From Strigamia acuminata (Eukaryota > Arthropoda > Chilopoda > Geophilomorpha > Linotaeniidae), in the NCBI GenBank assembly GCA_949358305.1, contig OX442320.1, positions 3,426,259-3,490,258 on the forward strand: a stretch of DNA of 64,000 bases, written 5' to 3'. The notes under the pieces were generated by a model that saw only the letters and a list, made by a program, of their open reading frames with translations, had not been told where the DNA came from and ran no database searches. The position numbers were made by a program, and so were the translations under genes. Each line of letters starts with the position of its first letter. The first letter of the stretch is position 1. Below are positions 50,882 to 60,824 of the stretch, piece after piece.

Positions 50882-51556
50882 TGTCACGATTAATTCTGTT
50901 GGTATAATTAATTCTAAACAAATATCGCGCAAAAACTAATTCGCGCAATAGTAATGGGCAAAGTTCGTAGATTTCCCTAAACCTTGTTTCCTTCAAATGT
51001 GGACATCCAGAAACTCAGGAAACCTAATACTCGCGTTTGACTAACATAATTTATATTGGACAGTTCCTTGCTTACGACGGGTGTTTGTAGGCATAAAAGA
51101 ATGAAAGCACGATGATATAAACCTAGAGTGGAAAGGGGATATCATCGGGCAGTGATAATATAAAAGATGACGGCTTAGAAAATAGCGCAATAGGGTTAGA
51201 TGGAAGAGCGCTTGTTGAAGGCGCAAATAATAGTAGACTAAATCTAAATGTTACTAAAGGAGAATGGTGTTATCCAGTAGAGAGCATAAGAAGAAGTGAT
51301 TAAACTTAGGATGGTTGGAAAGAAGAAAACTCAGTCATGTGACTGGTCAGATCAATTAAAGAAGGGGGTGGAAAGGTGAAAATAGGAGTTCAATTGTTAA
51401 GAATAATGATATGCGCATCATCCAGATTGCGCATTCATTAACTGAAGATGAGTAAGTGAGATGAATCATCACAAGTGAGAGAAACAAGAAAATATTATAA
51501 GAAATAAGATTGGGTTATTCTAAAATAAAAATAGGCGGGTAGACGTGCCCGTGACA
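50882..51556 (-). repeat. 3-prime LTR of a minus-strand LTR element
   Basis: On the minus strand it starts TGTCACGGGCACGTCTACCC at 51556 and ends TTAATCGTGACA at 50882. Inverted termini TGTCA/TGACA, same family as the solo LTR at 47285. A polypurine tract precedes it on the minus strand (complement of 51557-51571), which sets its orientation and marks it as the 3-prime LTR. Confidence 0.65.
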
Positions 51557-51571
51557 TCCCCCTCCCCTTAA
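51557..51571 (-). promoter_or_regulatory. Polypurine tract of the minus-strand LTR element
   Basis: On the minus strand TTAAGGGGAGGGGGA lies directly before the TG of the LTR, as expected for the plus-strand primer of reverse transcription. Confidence 0.65.
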
Positions 51572-51715
51572 ACCTTTATTATAGTTGTTGAAATAAAGGC
51601 AAAGAGAGAGAGACTCACTCAGATCAATACAACAATAAATACAATCTTGATTAAATATGCAAAATAACTGTCTAGATTAACATACTCTTGATTAAATAAG
51701 ATCTTGACTAAATAT
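51572..51715. other. Internal region of the minus-strand LTR element, before gypsy insertion
   Basis: AT-rich, non-coding. It continues at 59163 once the gypsy element is removed. Confidence 0.5.
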
Positions 51716-52259
51716 TGTTACGAGCGCAGACCTCGCTGTACGACAGCGGGCCTAAACGCTCTGTTTAGAGAATTAATTCTGAAAGCTCTCACTAGGCACA
51801 CTGGAGTTTCCAAATCCGCTCACCAGTTGTCACTGTGTTAATTATGCACAGGGCAACTGGACTAATCAATCAAGTAGAGCGGGGGTGGACCCAGAGTTTA
51901 CCTGGTGAGCTAAGTGGGTTTGAGAGAGCAGAAATGTTCTGAGCCTCAAACAGTTAACATGGTAAGTAAAGGCTTCTGTGGACCAGCGCACACAGCGCTT
52001 GGTCCCACCCCGCCTTTCCAAATTCATAGAGATATAATTTGATTATCATTCTTGCTTTCTTGCTTTATGTTTATGTAAAATAAAGGATTATGTTTATCAT
52101 TTGATTTTGTTAAGTTTGTAATAAGTCCCATAGAATAAAAGAGATTTATTTAAATGATAAATCAGTTCTCTCAATCATTTCACCTAAAGGATTTCAAGGT
52201 CTTTGCTAAATTAATTAGCATTTGTTATGTGTGTGGATCACCCCAACCCACACGTAACA
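51716..52259 (+). repeat. Gypsy 5-prime LTR
   Basis: TGTTACGAGCGCAGACC to CCCACACGTAACA, with 7 bp inverted ends TGTTACG/CGTAACA. It contains the hairpin CGCTGTACGACAGCG near its start and AATAAA words at about 52078 and 52135 that may serve as polyadenylation signals in the 3-prime copy. Confidence 0.95.
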
Positions 52260-53038
52260 AAGTGGTGGAGATGCGGAATTAAAAGACCCTGTATAATTGC
52301 TTTATTTAAGAGCTAAAATGTTAGTAAAAATCTGGAATTTTGAGTAAAATAGTTGAAAATTTGTCCCTGAAAATGAGTAAGGTTGAGAAAGCAAATTGCC
52401 TATAATATTATCAGATTTGAAAGCAAATAAAGAGACTTGTGAAAATCAATTTTAGTGTGAAAATTGAGAATTGGGAATGAATATTTAATTGTTTTGTGTG
52501 AAAATGTTGAATATTTAATTATCTTGTGTAAAAGTGTTGAATATTTAAGTGTTTGAGTTGAAACTGAGCATGAATGTTAAATGAGTTTGCATGTTACTGA
52601 ATATTTAATTAGTTGAAAACAATTAAACAGTATTTTAGAATTAAAGCCTAGTTTTAATGATAAATCATTTTAAGGTTATACATATTTTGAATAATTTTAA
52701 GAATTGTAAATAGTTTTAAAACAATTTTAACTCATGCACAGTTATAAGTAATAATATTATGAATTATTTTCTTTTCTCCTTAGCATGGTGAAAGTGTTTT
52801 AGTGATTAGTGTTTCACAGGTGAGGTGAATTTGTGTTTTGTGAGTGTGTGCCTTCTATGGTTGGAGTGGATCCATATTGAAGCTGGATCCTTCAAATATA
52901 ACATTTCGCAAGAAATCATCAAGTATAATTGCGGAAGACAGAGAGCGACACTACACATTAACAACAGAATTCAAGTCTGATGAACATTTGGATAGTGAGA
53001 TAGAACCAGAGGATAGTGAACCTCTAGAAGAAGTCAAG
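52260..53038 (+). other. Gypsy leader
   Basis: Primer site candidate at 52263-52276, then a U- and A-rich leader with several near repeats of GAATATTTAATTGTTTTGTG (about 52480-52620). No ORF before gag that I would call. Confidence 0.6.
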
Positions 53039-54106
53039 ATGGCGACTAGCTCAACTGCAACGTTGGAAACCCTATTAAAAGGACTAGTAGTGCAAAAGCG
53101 CAATCCAGTCAATTATGATACCAGAACGGGGAACATTGACGAATGGATTGTTGGTTATGAAGCGATTGTTGCTACGGATACGGAACGTGCCAAGCATCTG
53201 CCGATTGTAATGAAGGAAGATGCGCTCTCCTGGTACGTCGAGCAGCTACAAGCTAACCCTAGCTGGGCTTGGGACGAATGGAAAGCAGCATTGCAGAAAA
53301 AATTCCGCCGTAGGCCCGAGCACGTCCTCAATACCCTACACGCTCTTAAGCATGAAGAAGGGACAGCCATTGACTTTATTAAGAAAGTTCTCCACTTGTG
53401 TTCATTTGCCAGACCAGCCCTCAGTGAAACCCAGAAAATCAACTATGTCTATCAGGCTATGAAACAGCCGATAAAAGACAGGTTGATGACAGTTTTTCCT
53501 ACAGCTATGGATGATTTGATGGAAAGAGTTCAGCTTTATGAAGCCCATGGAGTGAAGGAAGATCCGTCGACAGCTTTACTGACCCTTGTACAGAAACTTG
53601 TGGCTGACAAGGCGACCGTCGCACCGTCAACTTATTTGACTGGAGTGGCAGAAGCCCCAAAGTCGCTCGCAGAACTTGTAGCAGAAAACAACTTTCTAAA
53701 AGAACAGAATATGTTTTTGCAGAATGGCGTATTGCAAGAGACGATCTCTCCAATTTTCCATCAAGGGACTTGGTTTACCCCAGTCAACAATCAGCGTCAA
53801 GGAGGAAAATTTTTCCAAGGAACCCAGCAGAAGCAGCAGCAATTCCAGCAAAGTTCTCCGCAGAACTGGCAGAATTTTCAGCAGCAGCAAACTGGACCCG
53901 GATGTTTCCATCAGCCCAACTGCACCTGCTGTGCGTCACAAAACAGAGGTGGCGGTGGGAAGAGGCGTGATACTTGGCGTTATAATAATAAGAATAATGA
54001 AGAAAATAACAGTAACCAAGGAAATGGTCCTGCTAACAATAACAGCGGTAATAACCAAGCAAGAAATCCACCTGGGAATCAAAAACAACAGAACCGGGGA
54101 AACTAG
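53039..54106 (+). CDS. gag: Gypsy Gag
   Basis: 355 residues from the ATG at 53039 (MATSSTATLETLLKGLVVQK). The frame is open further upstream, but only a non-ATG start (GTG, 52844) is available there, so I prefer the ATG. The first two thirds fit the retrotransposon Gag capsid pattern (DEWIVGYEAIV, WYVEQLQANPSWAWDEWKAA, FRRRP), and the C-terminal third is Gln/Asn-rich. There is no CCHC knuckle; instead CFHQPNCTCC gives a C-x-H-x3-C-x-C-C cluster. CHCC-type Gag motifs are known from the CsRn1 clade of gypsy elements, but I cannot place this element there with confidence. Gag forms the particle and packages RNA. Its stop TAG (54104-54106) comes right after a slippery heptamer. Confidence 0.85.
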   Translation: MATSSTATLETLLKGLVVQKRNPVNYDTRTGNIDEWIVGYEAIVATDTERAKHLPIVMKEDALSWYVEQLQANPSWAWDEWKAALQKKFRRRPEHVLNTLHALKHEEGTAIDFIKKVLHLCSFARPALSETQKINYVYQAMKQPIKDRLMTVFPTAMDDLMERVQLYEAHGVKEDPSTALLTLVQKLVADKATVAPSTYLTGVAEAPKSLAELVAENNFLKEQNMFLQNGVLQETISPIFHQGTWFTPVNNQRQGGKFFQGTQQKQQQFQQSSPQNWQNFQQQQTGPGCFHQPNCTCCASQNRGGGGKRRDTWRYNNKNNEENNSNQGNGPANNNSGNNQARNPPGNQKQQNRGN

Positions 54107-57100
54107 TAGTGCCACAAAGACAGTTAAAAAGTAGGCGTAGGAGAAGAAGAATGAGAAGGAAGTTGGAAATAGTTGACATTAACACCACTGAAGAAATGCT
54201 GACAATACCTGTCGTAGTGAACAATTTAGAAGTCAAAGGTGTATTGGATTCAGGTGGATATAGAAATATTATAAGTGAGGAACTGGCTGATAGATTGCAA
54301 CTGTCACGTCGGCTTTGCCCTTATATCAAATTGAGGGTAATTGATAACTCCTTAATATCTCCTGAAGGAATTGGGAAAATTACAGTCACTATTGGAAGAT
54401 TGGACTACAGCATGGAGGTATTAGTAGTGCGGGGATTTGGTCATGAGCTCTTACTAGGTGATCCTTTCCTCAAACAAGCAGGGTGTGTGTTGGACTATGA
54501 CCGACGGAAGGTCTTTGTGGGGCGAAAAAGTGAAGGATTTAAACCGGAAGTTTTTCCAATGTCAAGAAATTATCTGGAACAAACATTTATTGGCAGACTT
54601 ACTAAATCAATAAAAATTCCAGCAATGCACGAATGCATGCTTTTCATTGGAGTGAACAATAATAAAACTAATGAAGATTTGTTTGCAGAGCCATTATCCA
54701 ATTTGACTGATAGATTGGGAGTAATTGGCTGTAAAACTCTAACTACATTTAAGGATGGATCAGGCATAATGCGAGTTGCGAATCCGACGAAGAAGGCGGT
54801 TTATCTGCAGAAAGGAACAGCGATTGCCAAGGCATACCACGTCATTGACATTGGTAGTTTTGAGGAGCAGCCACCTAATGGCTTGAACTTTGATTCCGCC
54901 GTGTCAAGTGATCTACTGGATACAAACCAAAAGGAGCAGCTGAAGAGCCTACTGCGTAAGAATGAAGATAGATTTGCCACTTCAGATCAGGATTTAGGCA
55001 GAGTAAAGGTCTACAAGCATAAAATAGACACAGGTGATGCACAGCCAATTCACCTGCAGCCATATCGCCGATCCATGAAAGAGAAAGAAGTCGAAGCAGA
55101 GGAAACCCAGAAACTGCTTGAAATGGATGTAATCAGAGAGTCCGAGAGTCCATGGAGTGCGCCAGTGCTTTTAATTAAGAGACGTGATGGCAAATGGCGG
55201 TTTTGTGTTGATTGGAGGCGGCTGAATGCAGTGACTAAGAAGATGGTTTATCCACTCCCCCGAATCGACGACACCTTAGACCAACTGTCAGGTGCGAAGT
55301 ATTTTTCCATGATGGATTTAATCCAGGGATATTTCCAAGTCGAGATTGATGAGGAGGATAAGGAAAAGACTGCGTTCACAACGTCTTCCGGTCATTACGA
55401 ATTTAATGTACTGGGCCAGGGCTTGTGTAATAGTCCTGCGGCATTCCAAAAGCTCATGAACAAAGTGCTTGGTAACCTCCTAGGAAAAGTGTGTATAGCC
55501 TACTTGGACGATCTGATCATCTTTTCAAAGACATTCGACCAGCATTTGGTTGATTTAGACAACGTCTTTTCGAAATTGCGCACGGCGAATTTAAAGGTCA
55601 AATTAAGTAAATGCACTTTTGGAACGGATACCATTAAGTATTTGGGACACGTCATCAATGCAAAAGGAGTTTCACCGGATCCACGTAATTTGGAGTCCGT
55701 GGCGAAGTTCCCAAAACCAACAACAGTAAAGCAGTTGCAAGGATTTCTTGGATTATGTTCTTATTATCGCAAATTTATTCGTGGTTTTTCAGACGTGTCC
55801 AAGTGCCTTGTAAATCTGACAAAGAAAGAAGAAAAGTATGATTGGGGACCGCCACACGATGAAGCGTTCCAGAAGCTGAAGACGGCCCTAACGACAGTTC
55901 CAGTGCTGGCTCATCCAAATTTCAGCGAGCCCTTTATGATCTCTACTGACGCCAGTGCATATGGATTAGGAGTTGTGCTGAAACAAAAGATAAATAAACA
56001 AGAACATGTCGTAGCCTACGCTAGCCGACTGCTTAGCAAAGCAGAGCAGAATTATGATACGACAGAACGTGAGTGCCTTGCGATCATCTTTGGCATACAA
56101 AAGTTCCGACCTTACTTGTATGGCCAAAAATTCTACGTTATTACGGACCATTCAGCGTTGCAGTGGCTCAAAACTGTGAGAAATCCCAACGGACGACTCA
56201 CCAGATGGTCACTCCAATTGGTGGACTATGACTATGAGGTCATTCACAAGAGTGGTAAAAAACATCAAGATGCAGATGCGTTAAGTCGTATTCCTGAGGC
56301 AGTGGGCGAAGAAGAAATAATTGATTTACCTTTGTTGCTACTGGAAAATCTGGACCTACCTGCCGAGCAGCGAAAGGATCAGAAGCTGAAGGAATACGTT
56401 GATGCACTTCGAGATATTGAGCGCCTTTCGAAAAAGAAGAGACGATCTTTACAACAGTTCGTGCTCCAGGATGAAGTTTTGTTCAGAAGGAAGAATTTCC
56501 TGGGCAACGAAAGGTTACTACTGGTTGTGCCAAAACACCTACAGCAAGATGTTCTGCACGAGATGCATGATGGCCTTCCAGGAGCTCATCTAGGCCTGTC
56601 GAAAACTTGGAAAAGAATAAGTACCAGATTCCATTGGCCTAGAATTTATGCAGAAGTCAGAGACTACGTCCTGTCCTGCAAGAAGTGCGCTGCAGCAAAA
56701 ACGGATACCACACCACCAAAAGGATTATTGCAACCCTGGACAACCGTGACCAGACCATTCCAAAGAGTAGGAATGGACACTTTAGGAAAGTTCCCGACTT
56801 CAAAGAAAGGGAATAATTATGTGTTTGTTATGACGGACTATTTATCTAGAGCGGTCTGTGCGAGAGCGTCACCAACTTGCACGGCCATTGCAGCAGCGGA
56901 TGCTTTAGTTTATGAGATAATGGTGAAAGAAGGATCTCCAAGGGAAATTCTGACTGACCGTGGTACAGAATACAGAAATGAATTGATGGAGGAGGTCTCG
57001 AGACTCTATAAATCAAAACATAAAACAACTAGCGGATATCATGCCAGGACAAACGGTTTAACGGAGCGTTTTAACGCAACACTTGCGAAAATGCTTCTGA

Positions 57101-58008
57101 ACTACGTAAATGAAGATCATACGGACTGGGATGATTTCCTGCCACACCTGTTATTCTCGTACAACACGTCGGTTCACGAGACAACTGGATATACCCCATA
57201 CTTTTTATTAAGGGGGTATGAAGCAGATGTTAACGTCGATGTGAATCTGAATCTCCCGAAGAAGGAATTCACTTTGAGAACTGCCAAATTCATCGAGGCA
57301 GCAAGGAGAATCTCAAACCAGAGACTGGAGCAGATGTCAGCTAAAAGCAAAGAAAGATTTGATAAGAACAGAAAGGTTGTGGAGTTCGAGCCTGGAGAAT
57401 ACGTTTATTTGAAAAAACCGAACAGAAAGGTTGGACTCAGTGAGAAATTACTGCCACAATATTCTGGTCCTTACGAAATAGTGCGCCGAACTGCACCAAA
57501 CGATTACCAAATAGTAGATTCAACTGGTAAAAAATCAGACATTGTAAATGTAGAAAGGTTAAAACCTTACAAGCCAAGGAAAGAAGTATCCATAATTATG
57601 GATAGGAATAGTGAAACTGAGGTGAAGGCGGAAAATTCTAACAAAACTAAGTTGATGGAAAGTAAAGGAATTGAAGAAGTTAGAATTAACACTAAAAAAT
57701 CACTAAAACAATCAAAAAAACCATGCACAGAAAGATTCATAAGTGATGAAGATCAGATTTCTTTAAAGTCGTTGTTCGAACCGGAGGAGACGACGGGAAA
57801 ACGGTTGAAAGAATTGCCGCTGGTCGGCGATAAAGACGAAACGTCGGAGAAACGTTTGACGAAATTGCCACTAGATGGCGATAAAAGAAAAACGTCAGGA
57901 CAGCGTTCGCGGAAATTGCCACCAGAGGGCGTCGCTGACGAAACACGTGATTTCCGTTCTGAGCGGTTAAGACCACGAGCACGGACAAATTATCGCCGGT
58001 TTTATTGA
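54055..58008 (+). CDS. pol: Gypsy Pol: protease, RT, RNase H, integrase
   Basis: Expressed by frameshift as a Gag-Pol fusion; the frame is open from 54055 and the first possible separate start is only a GTG at 54109. Numbering from 54109: Arg-rich start; protease DSG at 47-49; RT with FCVDWRRLNAVTKK and YLDD at 465-468; RNase H with TDASAYGLG (Asp 614) and TTERECLA; integrase zinc module (His 817, His about 826, CKKC 857-860); DDE at 890, 950 and 986; then a basic tail. RT before integrase defines the gypsy order. YLDD replaces the more usual YVDD or YIDD. Residues about 1228-1280 hold three 17-residue repeats ((K)RLKELPLVGDKDE type). All catalytic residues are present. Confidence 0.95.
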   Translation, partial: PSKKSTWESKTTEPGKLVVPQRQLKSRRRRRRMRRKLEIVDINTTEEMLTIPVVVNNLEVKGVLDSGGYRNIISEELADRLQLSRRLCPYIKLRVIDNSLISPEGIGKITVTIGRLDYSMEVLVVRGFGHELLLGDPFLKQAGCVLDYDRRKVFVGRKSEGFKPEVFPMSRNYLEQTFIGRLTKSIKIPAMHECMLFIGVNNNKTNEDLFAEPLSNLTDRLGVIGCKTLTTFKDGSGIMRVANPTKKAVYLQKGTAIAKAYHVIDIGSFEEQPPNGLNFDSAVSSDLLDTNQKEQLKSLLRKNEDRFATSDQDLGRVKVYKHKIDTGDAQPIHLQPYRRSMKEKEVEAEETQKLLEMDVIRESESPWSAPVLLIKRRDGKWRFCVDWRRLNAVTKKMVYPLPRIDDTLDQLSGAKYFSMMDLIQGYFQVEIDEEDKEKTAFTTSSGHYEFNVLGQGLCNSPAAFQKLMNKVLGNLLGKVCIAYLDDLIIFSKTFDQHLVDLDNVFSKLRTANLKVKLSKCTFGTDTIKYLGHVINAKGVSPDPRNLESVAKFPKPTTVKQLQGFLGLCSYYRKFIRGFSDVSKCLVNLTKKEEKYDWGPPHDEAFQKLKTALTTVPVLAHPNFSEPFMISTDASAYGLGVVLKQKINKQEHVVAYASRLLSKAEQNYDTTERECLAIIFGIQKFRPYLYGQKFYVITDHSALQWLKTVRNPNGRLTRWSLQLVDYDYEVIHKSGKKHQDADALSRIPEAVGEEEIIDLPLLLLENLDLPAEQRKDQKLKEYVDALRDIERLSKKKRRSLQQFVLQDEVLFRRKNFLGNERLLLVVPKHLQQDVLHEMHDGLPGAHLGLSKTWKRISTRFHWPRIYAEVRDYVLSCKKCAAAKTDTTPPKGLLQPWTTVTRPFQRVGMDTLGKFPTSKKGNNYVFVMTDYLSRAVCARASPTCTAIAAADALVYEIMVKEGSPREILTDRGTEYRNELMEEVSRLYKSKHKTTSGYHARTNGLTERFNATLAKMLLNYVNEDHTDWDDFLPHLLFSYNTSVHETTGYTPYFLLRGYEADVNVDVNLNLPKKEFTLRTAKFIEAARRISNQRLEQMSAKSKERFDKNRKVVEFEPGEYVYLKKPNRKVGLSEKLLPQYSGPYEIVRRTAPNDYQIVDSTGKKSDIVNVERLKPYKPRKEVSIIMDRNSETEVKAENSNKTKLMESKGIEEVRINTKKSLKQSKKPCTERFISDEDQISLKSLFEPEETTGKRLKELPLVGDKDETSEKRLTKLPLDGDKRKTSGQRSRKLPPEGVADETRDFRSERLRPRARTNYRRFY
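54097..54103 (+). promoter_or_regulatory. -1 ribosomal frameshift site GGGAAAC
   Basis: In the gag frame the bases read G GGA AAC TAG, the canonical X XXY YYZ slippery form directly before the stop. The pol frame is -1 relative to gag and open from 54055, so slipping here joins Gag to Pol. I did not find a clear downstream stem by eye. Confidence 0.75.
57785..57945 (+). promoter_or_regulatory. Three 51-base repeats with CTCF-like cores
   Basis: CCGCTGGTCGGCG (57817), CCACTAGATGGCG (57868) and CCACCAGAGGGCG (57919) are spaced exactly 51 bases. The second and third match the degenerate CTCF core CCASYAGRKGGCR at every position; the first matches in part. They also encode the 17-residue protein repeat, so coding selection alone could keep them. 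Insulator sites inside a retrotransposon are known from Drosophila gypsy (Su(Hw) sites), which makes the position suggestive. Binding is not shown. Confidence 0.35.
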
Positions 58009-58108
58009 ACACCTTGCGCAGAAAGTTCGACTTTATTGAGCGATTAAGCGAGAGGCCAGTAAGTAAAACTGCTTAACATTGTGTTTCGACTTAGAAGTTG
58101 GATAATTT

Positions 58109-58306
58109 ATGATGGACGAACAAATATCTTTGTCCGATTTGGATACTAAGTTAACAGAGGAGGACGAAACGACGATAGATAAGCGAGTCGGAATGACATC
58201 ACGACAAACTTATGATTTAAGAAGTCGATTTGCGTTGGAAATCATCAAAGATCATCTGATAACCTTCGAAGAGGATGCGACAATTGAAGAAATCGAAGAA
58301 GACTAA
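58109..58306 (+). CDS. Small ORF downstream of gypsy pol, unknown
   Basis: 65 residues from ATG ATG GAC, strongly acidic, between pol and the polypurine tract. It starts MMDEQISLSDLDTKLTEEDE. The phrase DEQISLSDL resembles DEDQISLKSL near residue 1210 of Pol, so part of the Pol tail may have been duplicated. There is no membrane segment, hence no envelope protein. It could be an accessory product made from a spliced RNA, or chance. Position inside a well-kept element raises the odds slightly. Confidence 0.4.
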   Translation: MMDEQISLSDLDTKLTEEDETTIDKRVGMTSRQTYDLRSRFALEIIKDHLITFEEDATIEEIEED

Positions 58307-58604
58307 AATTGAAATTACAATTGTTACTTGTATAATTTTGTGTAAAATTTTGTTTTAGATTTTCTCTTGTGTATAGACAAACACGAAGAGTTTAATTTTA
58401 TGTAATTGGCTTTTCCAAGAAAAGTATTGTTAAACTAAGAATTGAGGGATATAAAGGTAATAGAACAATTCTCGTAAATTTTGTTAAAAATTTTGTGAAG
58501 AGCAAGAATGATGTTGAAAGTTAGAAGTGAAAATGATAATCTCGAAGTAGAAATTTGGGGGTATTTCCATTTGAAACAATTTGAATTTTGGAGACCAAAA
58601 TTTT

Positions 58605-58618
58605 TCAAAGGGGGGGGC
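58605..58618 (+). promoter_or_regulatory. Gypsy polypurine tract
   Basis: CAAAGGGGGGGGC lies directly before the 3-prime LTR. Confidence 0.85.
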
Positions 58619-59162
58619 TGTTACGAGCGCAGACCTCGCTGTACGACAGCGGGCCTAAACGCTCTGTTTAGAGAATTAATTCTGAAAGCTCTCACTAGGC
58701 ACACTGGAGTTTCCAAATCCGCTCACCAGTTGTCACTGTGTTAATTATGCACAGGGCAACTGGACTAATCAATCAAGTAGAGCGGGGGTGGACCCAGAGT
58801 TTACCTGGTGAGCTAAGTGGGTTTGAGAGAGCAGAAATGTTCTGAGCCTCAAACAGTTAACATGGTAAGTAAAGGCTTCTGTGGACCAGCGCACACAGCG
58901 CTTGGTCCCACCCCGCCTTTCCAAATTCATAGAGATATAATTTGATTATCATTCTTGCTTTCTTGCTTTATGTTTATGTAAAATAAAGGATTATGTTTAT
59001 CATTTGATTTTGTTAAGTTTGTAATAAGTCCCATAGAATAAAAGAGATTTATTTAAATGATAAATCAGTTCTCTCAATCATTTCACCTAAAGGATTTCAA
59101 GGTCTTTGCTAAATTAATTAGCATTTGTTATGTGTGTGGATCACCCCAACCCACACGTAACA
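58619..59162 (+). repeat. Gypsy 3-prime LTR
   Basis: Same length and, by eye, same sequence as 51716-52259. A 78-codon frame starting at 58508 runs into it and is not a gene. Confidence 0.95.
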
Positions 59163-60309
59163 ATATGATGATTATGAGAATTAGGGGTCGTCACCAGATA
59201 AATAAATAATAACAAAAATTAGAAATTAACTCATCAGGAAGCTTGAGAATAATAAACAAACATTTTCAAATAAACTGCATAAAACTCATCGAATAAAGGC
59301 TAAACAATTTTGATATGGACGAAGACAAGACTAACTAAACACGCGACACTCACAAGGGGGACGTGGACTAAATTTTTTAGGATAGGACGGACTCGAGGCT
59401 ATACACTTTAAATTCAATTTAAGTCATCACAATAAAATTATTTTACCTATTTGCTTTGTAAAACGAAGCAATAAATTTCTACGCGGATAAATTTTAAACA
59501 CGAAAAATAATACAAATAAAGAACGTCACAAGAGAGTTTATCTTACGAACAAGGGGTTTTATTCGGATTGGATACCTTTTTTTTTTAGGATAATGGCGCA
59601 AATGAATGCGCAAAACAAAACAAGGTAAGGGATACGATACATGAATGTAATCTTAACATCAGGTAGGTATATAAGGAATGATGGGAGAAATAAACAGAAA
59701 ATATGAAAATTGCGCAATGTTGGCGCGATAAACAAAAAATATAAACATGACACTATTTGGAATCATTAAAGGAAAATAATAAAAATAGGGATTAAGGTAT
59801 CCTCATGCACAACCGGACCGGTTGCCACGGGAAAATTATCACAGTTAGAAATATTAGGCATTATGAAAATTGAAGAAACACTAAATTTGAAAAATCACAC
59901 TAATATATCATAATTATGAATATCACAAATAATTATCACTATCATGACTTATTCCAGTAATTCAAATGATACAAACTAAAATTAAATTTAATCATCTCAA
60001 TTTTGAGGAATTTTAAAAATTAGAATAATTTCTGGAATAAATCGGGATTTAAATTCAAAAATATCACAATATAATAAAATTATAATAATGAGAAATAATA
60101 ATAATGAAGAAAACACTGTAGCAAATAAAAGTCTCGTAATTGTTCGGCTAATTGTTCATGCTAAAAGTATTTAAAAATAAACATAATAAAATTAACACTT
60201 CACTTTTGGAGCACTTATCCAGCGGTGATGAATATCAGATAAATTTGCGCAATAAATGTTTCCAGCAGTCTGTGGAATACTACACTTGTTGAAAAACACT
60301 TAACACAAA
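59163..60309. other. Non-coding internal region of the minus-strand LTR element
   Basis: AT-rich, with scattered GCGCAA words like the rest of this element and its LTR. No pol-like sequence is seen on either strand. Confidence 0.5.
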
Positions 60310-60700
60310 ATGATGATGATGAGAAACACAAACACAACGGCCAGAACACAAAATCAGTTCCTCAACTCCGTAGAGAAATTTTAGGAGGGCGCTATAAGAA
60401 ATTGATGCTCTAGGACGTGTGAGATGAATTTTTATGATGAAATATTTCATTCGCATCCGCAATGGTGGCGAGAAACAAAACCAGTTCCGCAACTCCGTAG
60501 AGAAATTTTAGGCGGGCGCTATAAGGAGTTGCTCTCGGGTCACTGAACGGATAGCTGAGATGAAATACACTTTACTTCTAACTCATATGTGAGGATGAGA
60601 ATAAAACCAGTTCCGTAACTCAGTTGAGGAATTTTACACGGGCGCTGTAAGGAAGTATTCTCACATCGTTGAACGAGTAGAAGTGATGAAATACACTTTT
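60310..60700. repeat. Three imperfect direct repeats of about 126 bases
   Basis: The core CAGTTCCGCAACTCCGTAGA...AATTTTA.GCGGGCGCTATAAG occurs at 60355, 60482 and 60608 (spacings 127 and 126), with ATGAAATA.ACTTT ends. They lie just past the 3-prime end of the minus-strand ORFs and may be regulatory repeats of that element. Confidence 0.85.
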
Positions 60701-60824
60701 GGTGGTGATTTGTTGGTTTAAATTGCGCAAAGAGAATGGTGGCGCATAATGGGTAGTTCTACGGTTTTCCGAGTGACGATGTTGCTGTCCCGTAGAATAT
60801 CTATTTTAAAGAAATTGTTATTGT

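Larger units (their letters stand above)
51716..59162 (+). mobile_element. Complete Ty3/gypsy retrotransposon
   Basis: Two 544-base LTRs in which I see no difference enclose gag and pol. The 4-base target duplication ATAT lies at 51712-51715 and 59163-59166. A likely primer site (TGGTGGAGATGCGG, 52263) starts three bases after the 5-prime LTR, and a polypurine tract (AAAGGGGGGGGC) ends at the 3-prime LTR. ORFs are intact. It inserted into the internal region of the minus-strand element. Equal LTRs and open frames suggest a recent, possibly active copy. Confidence 0.95.
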
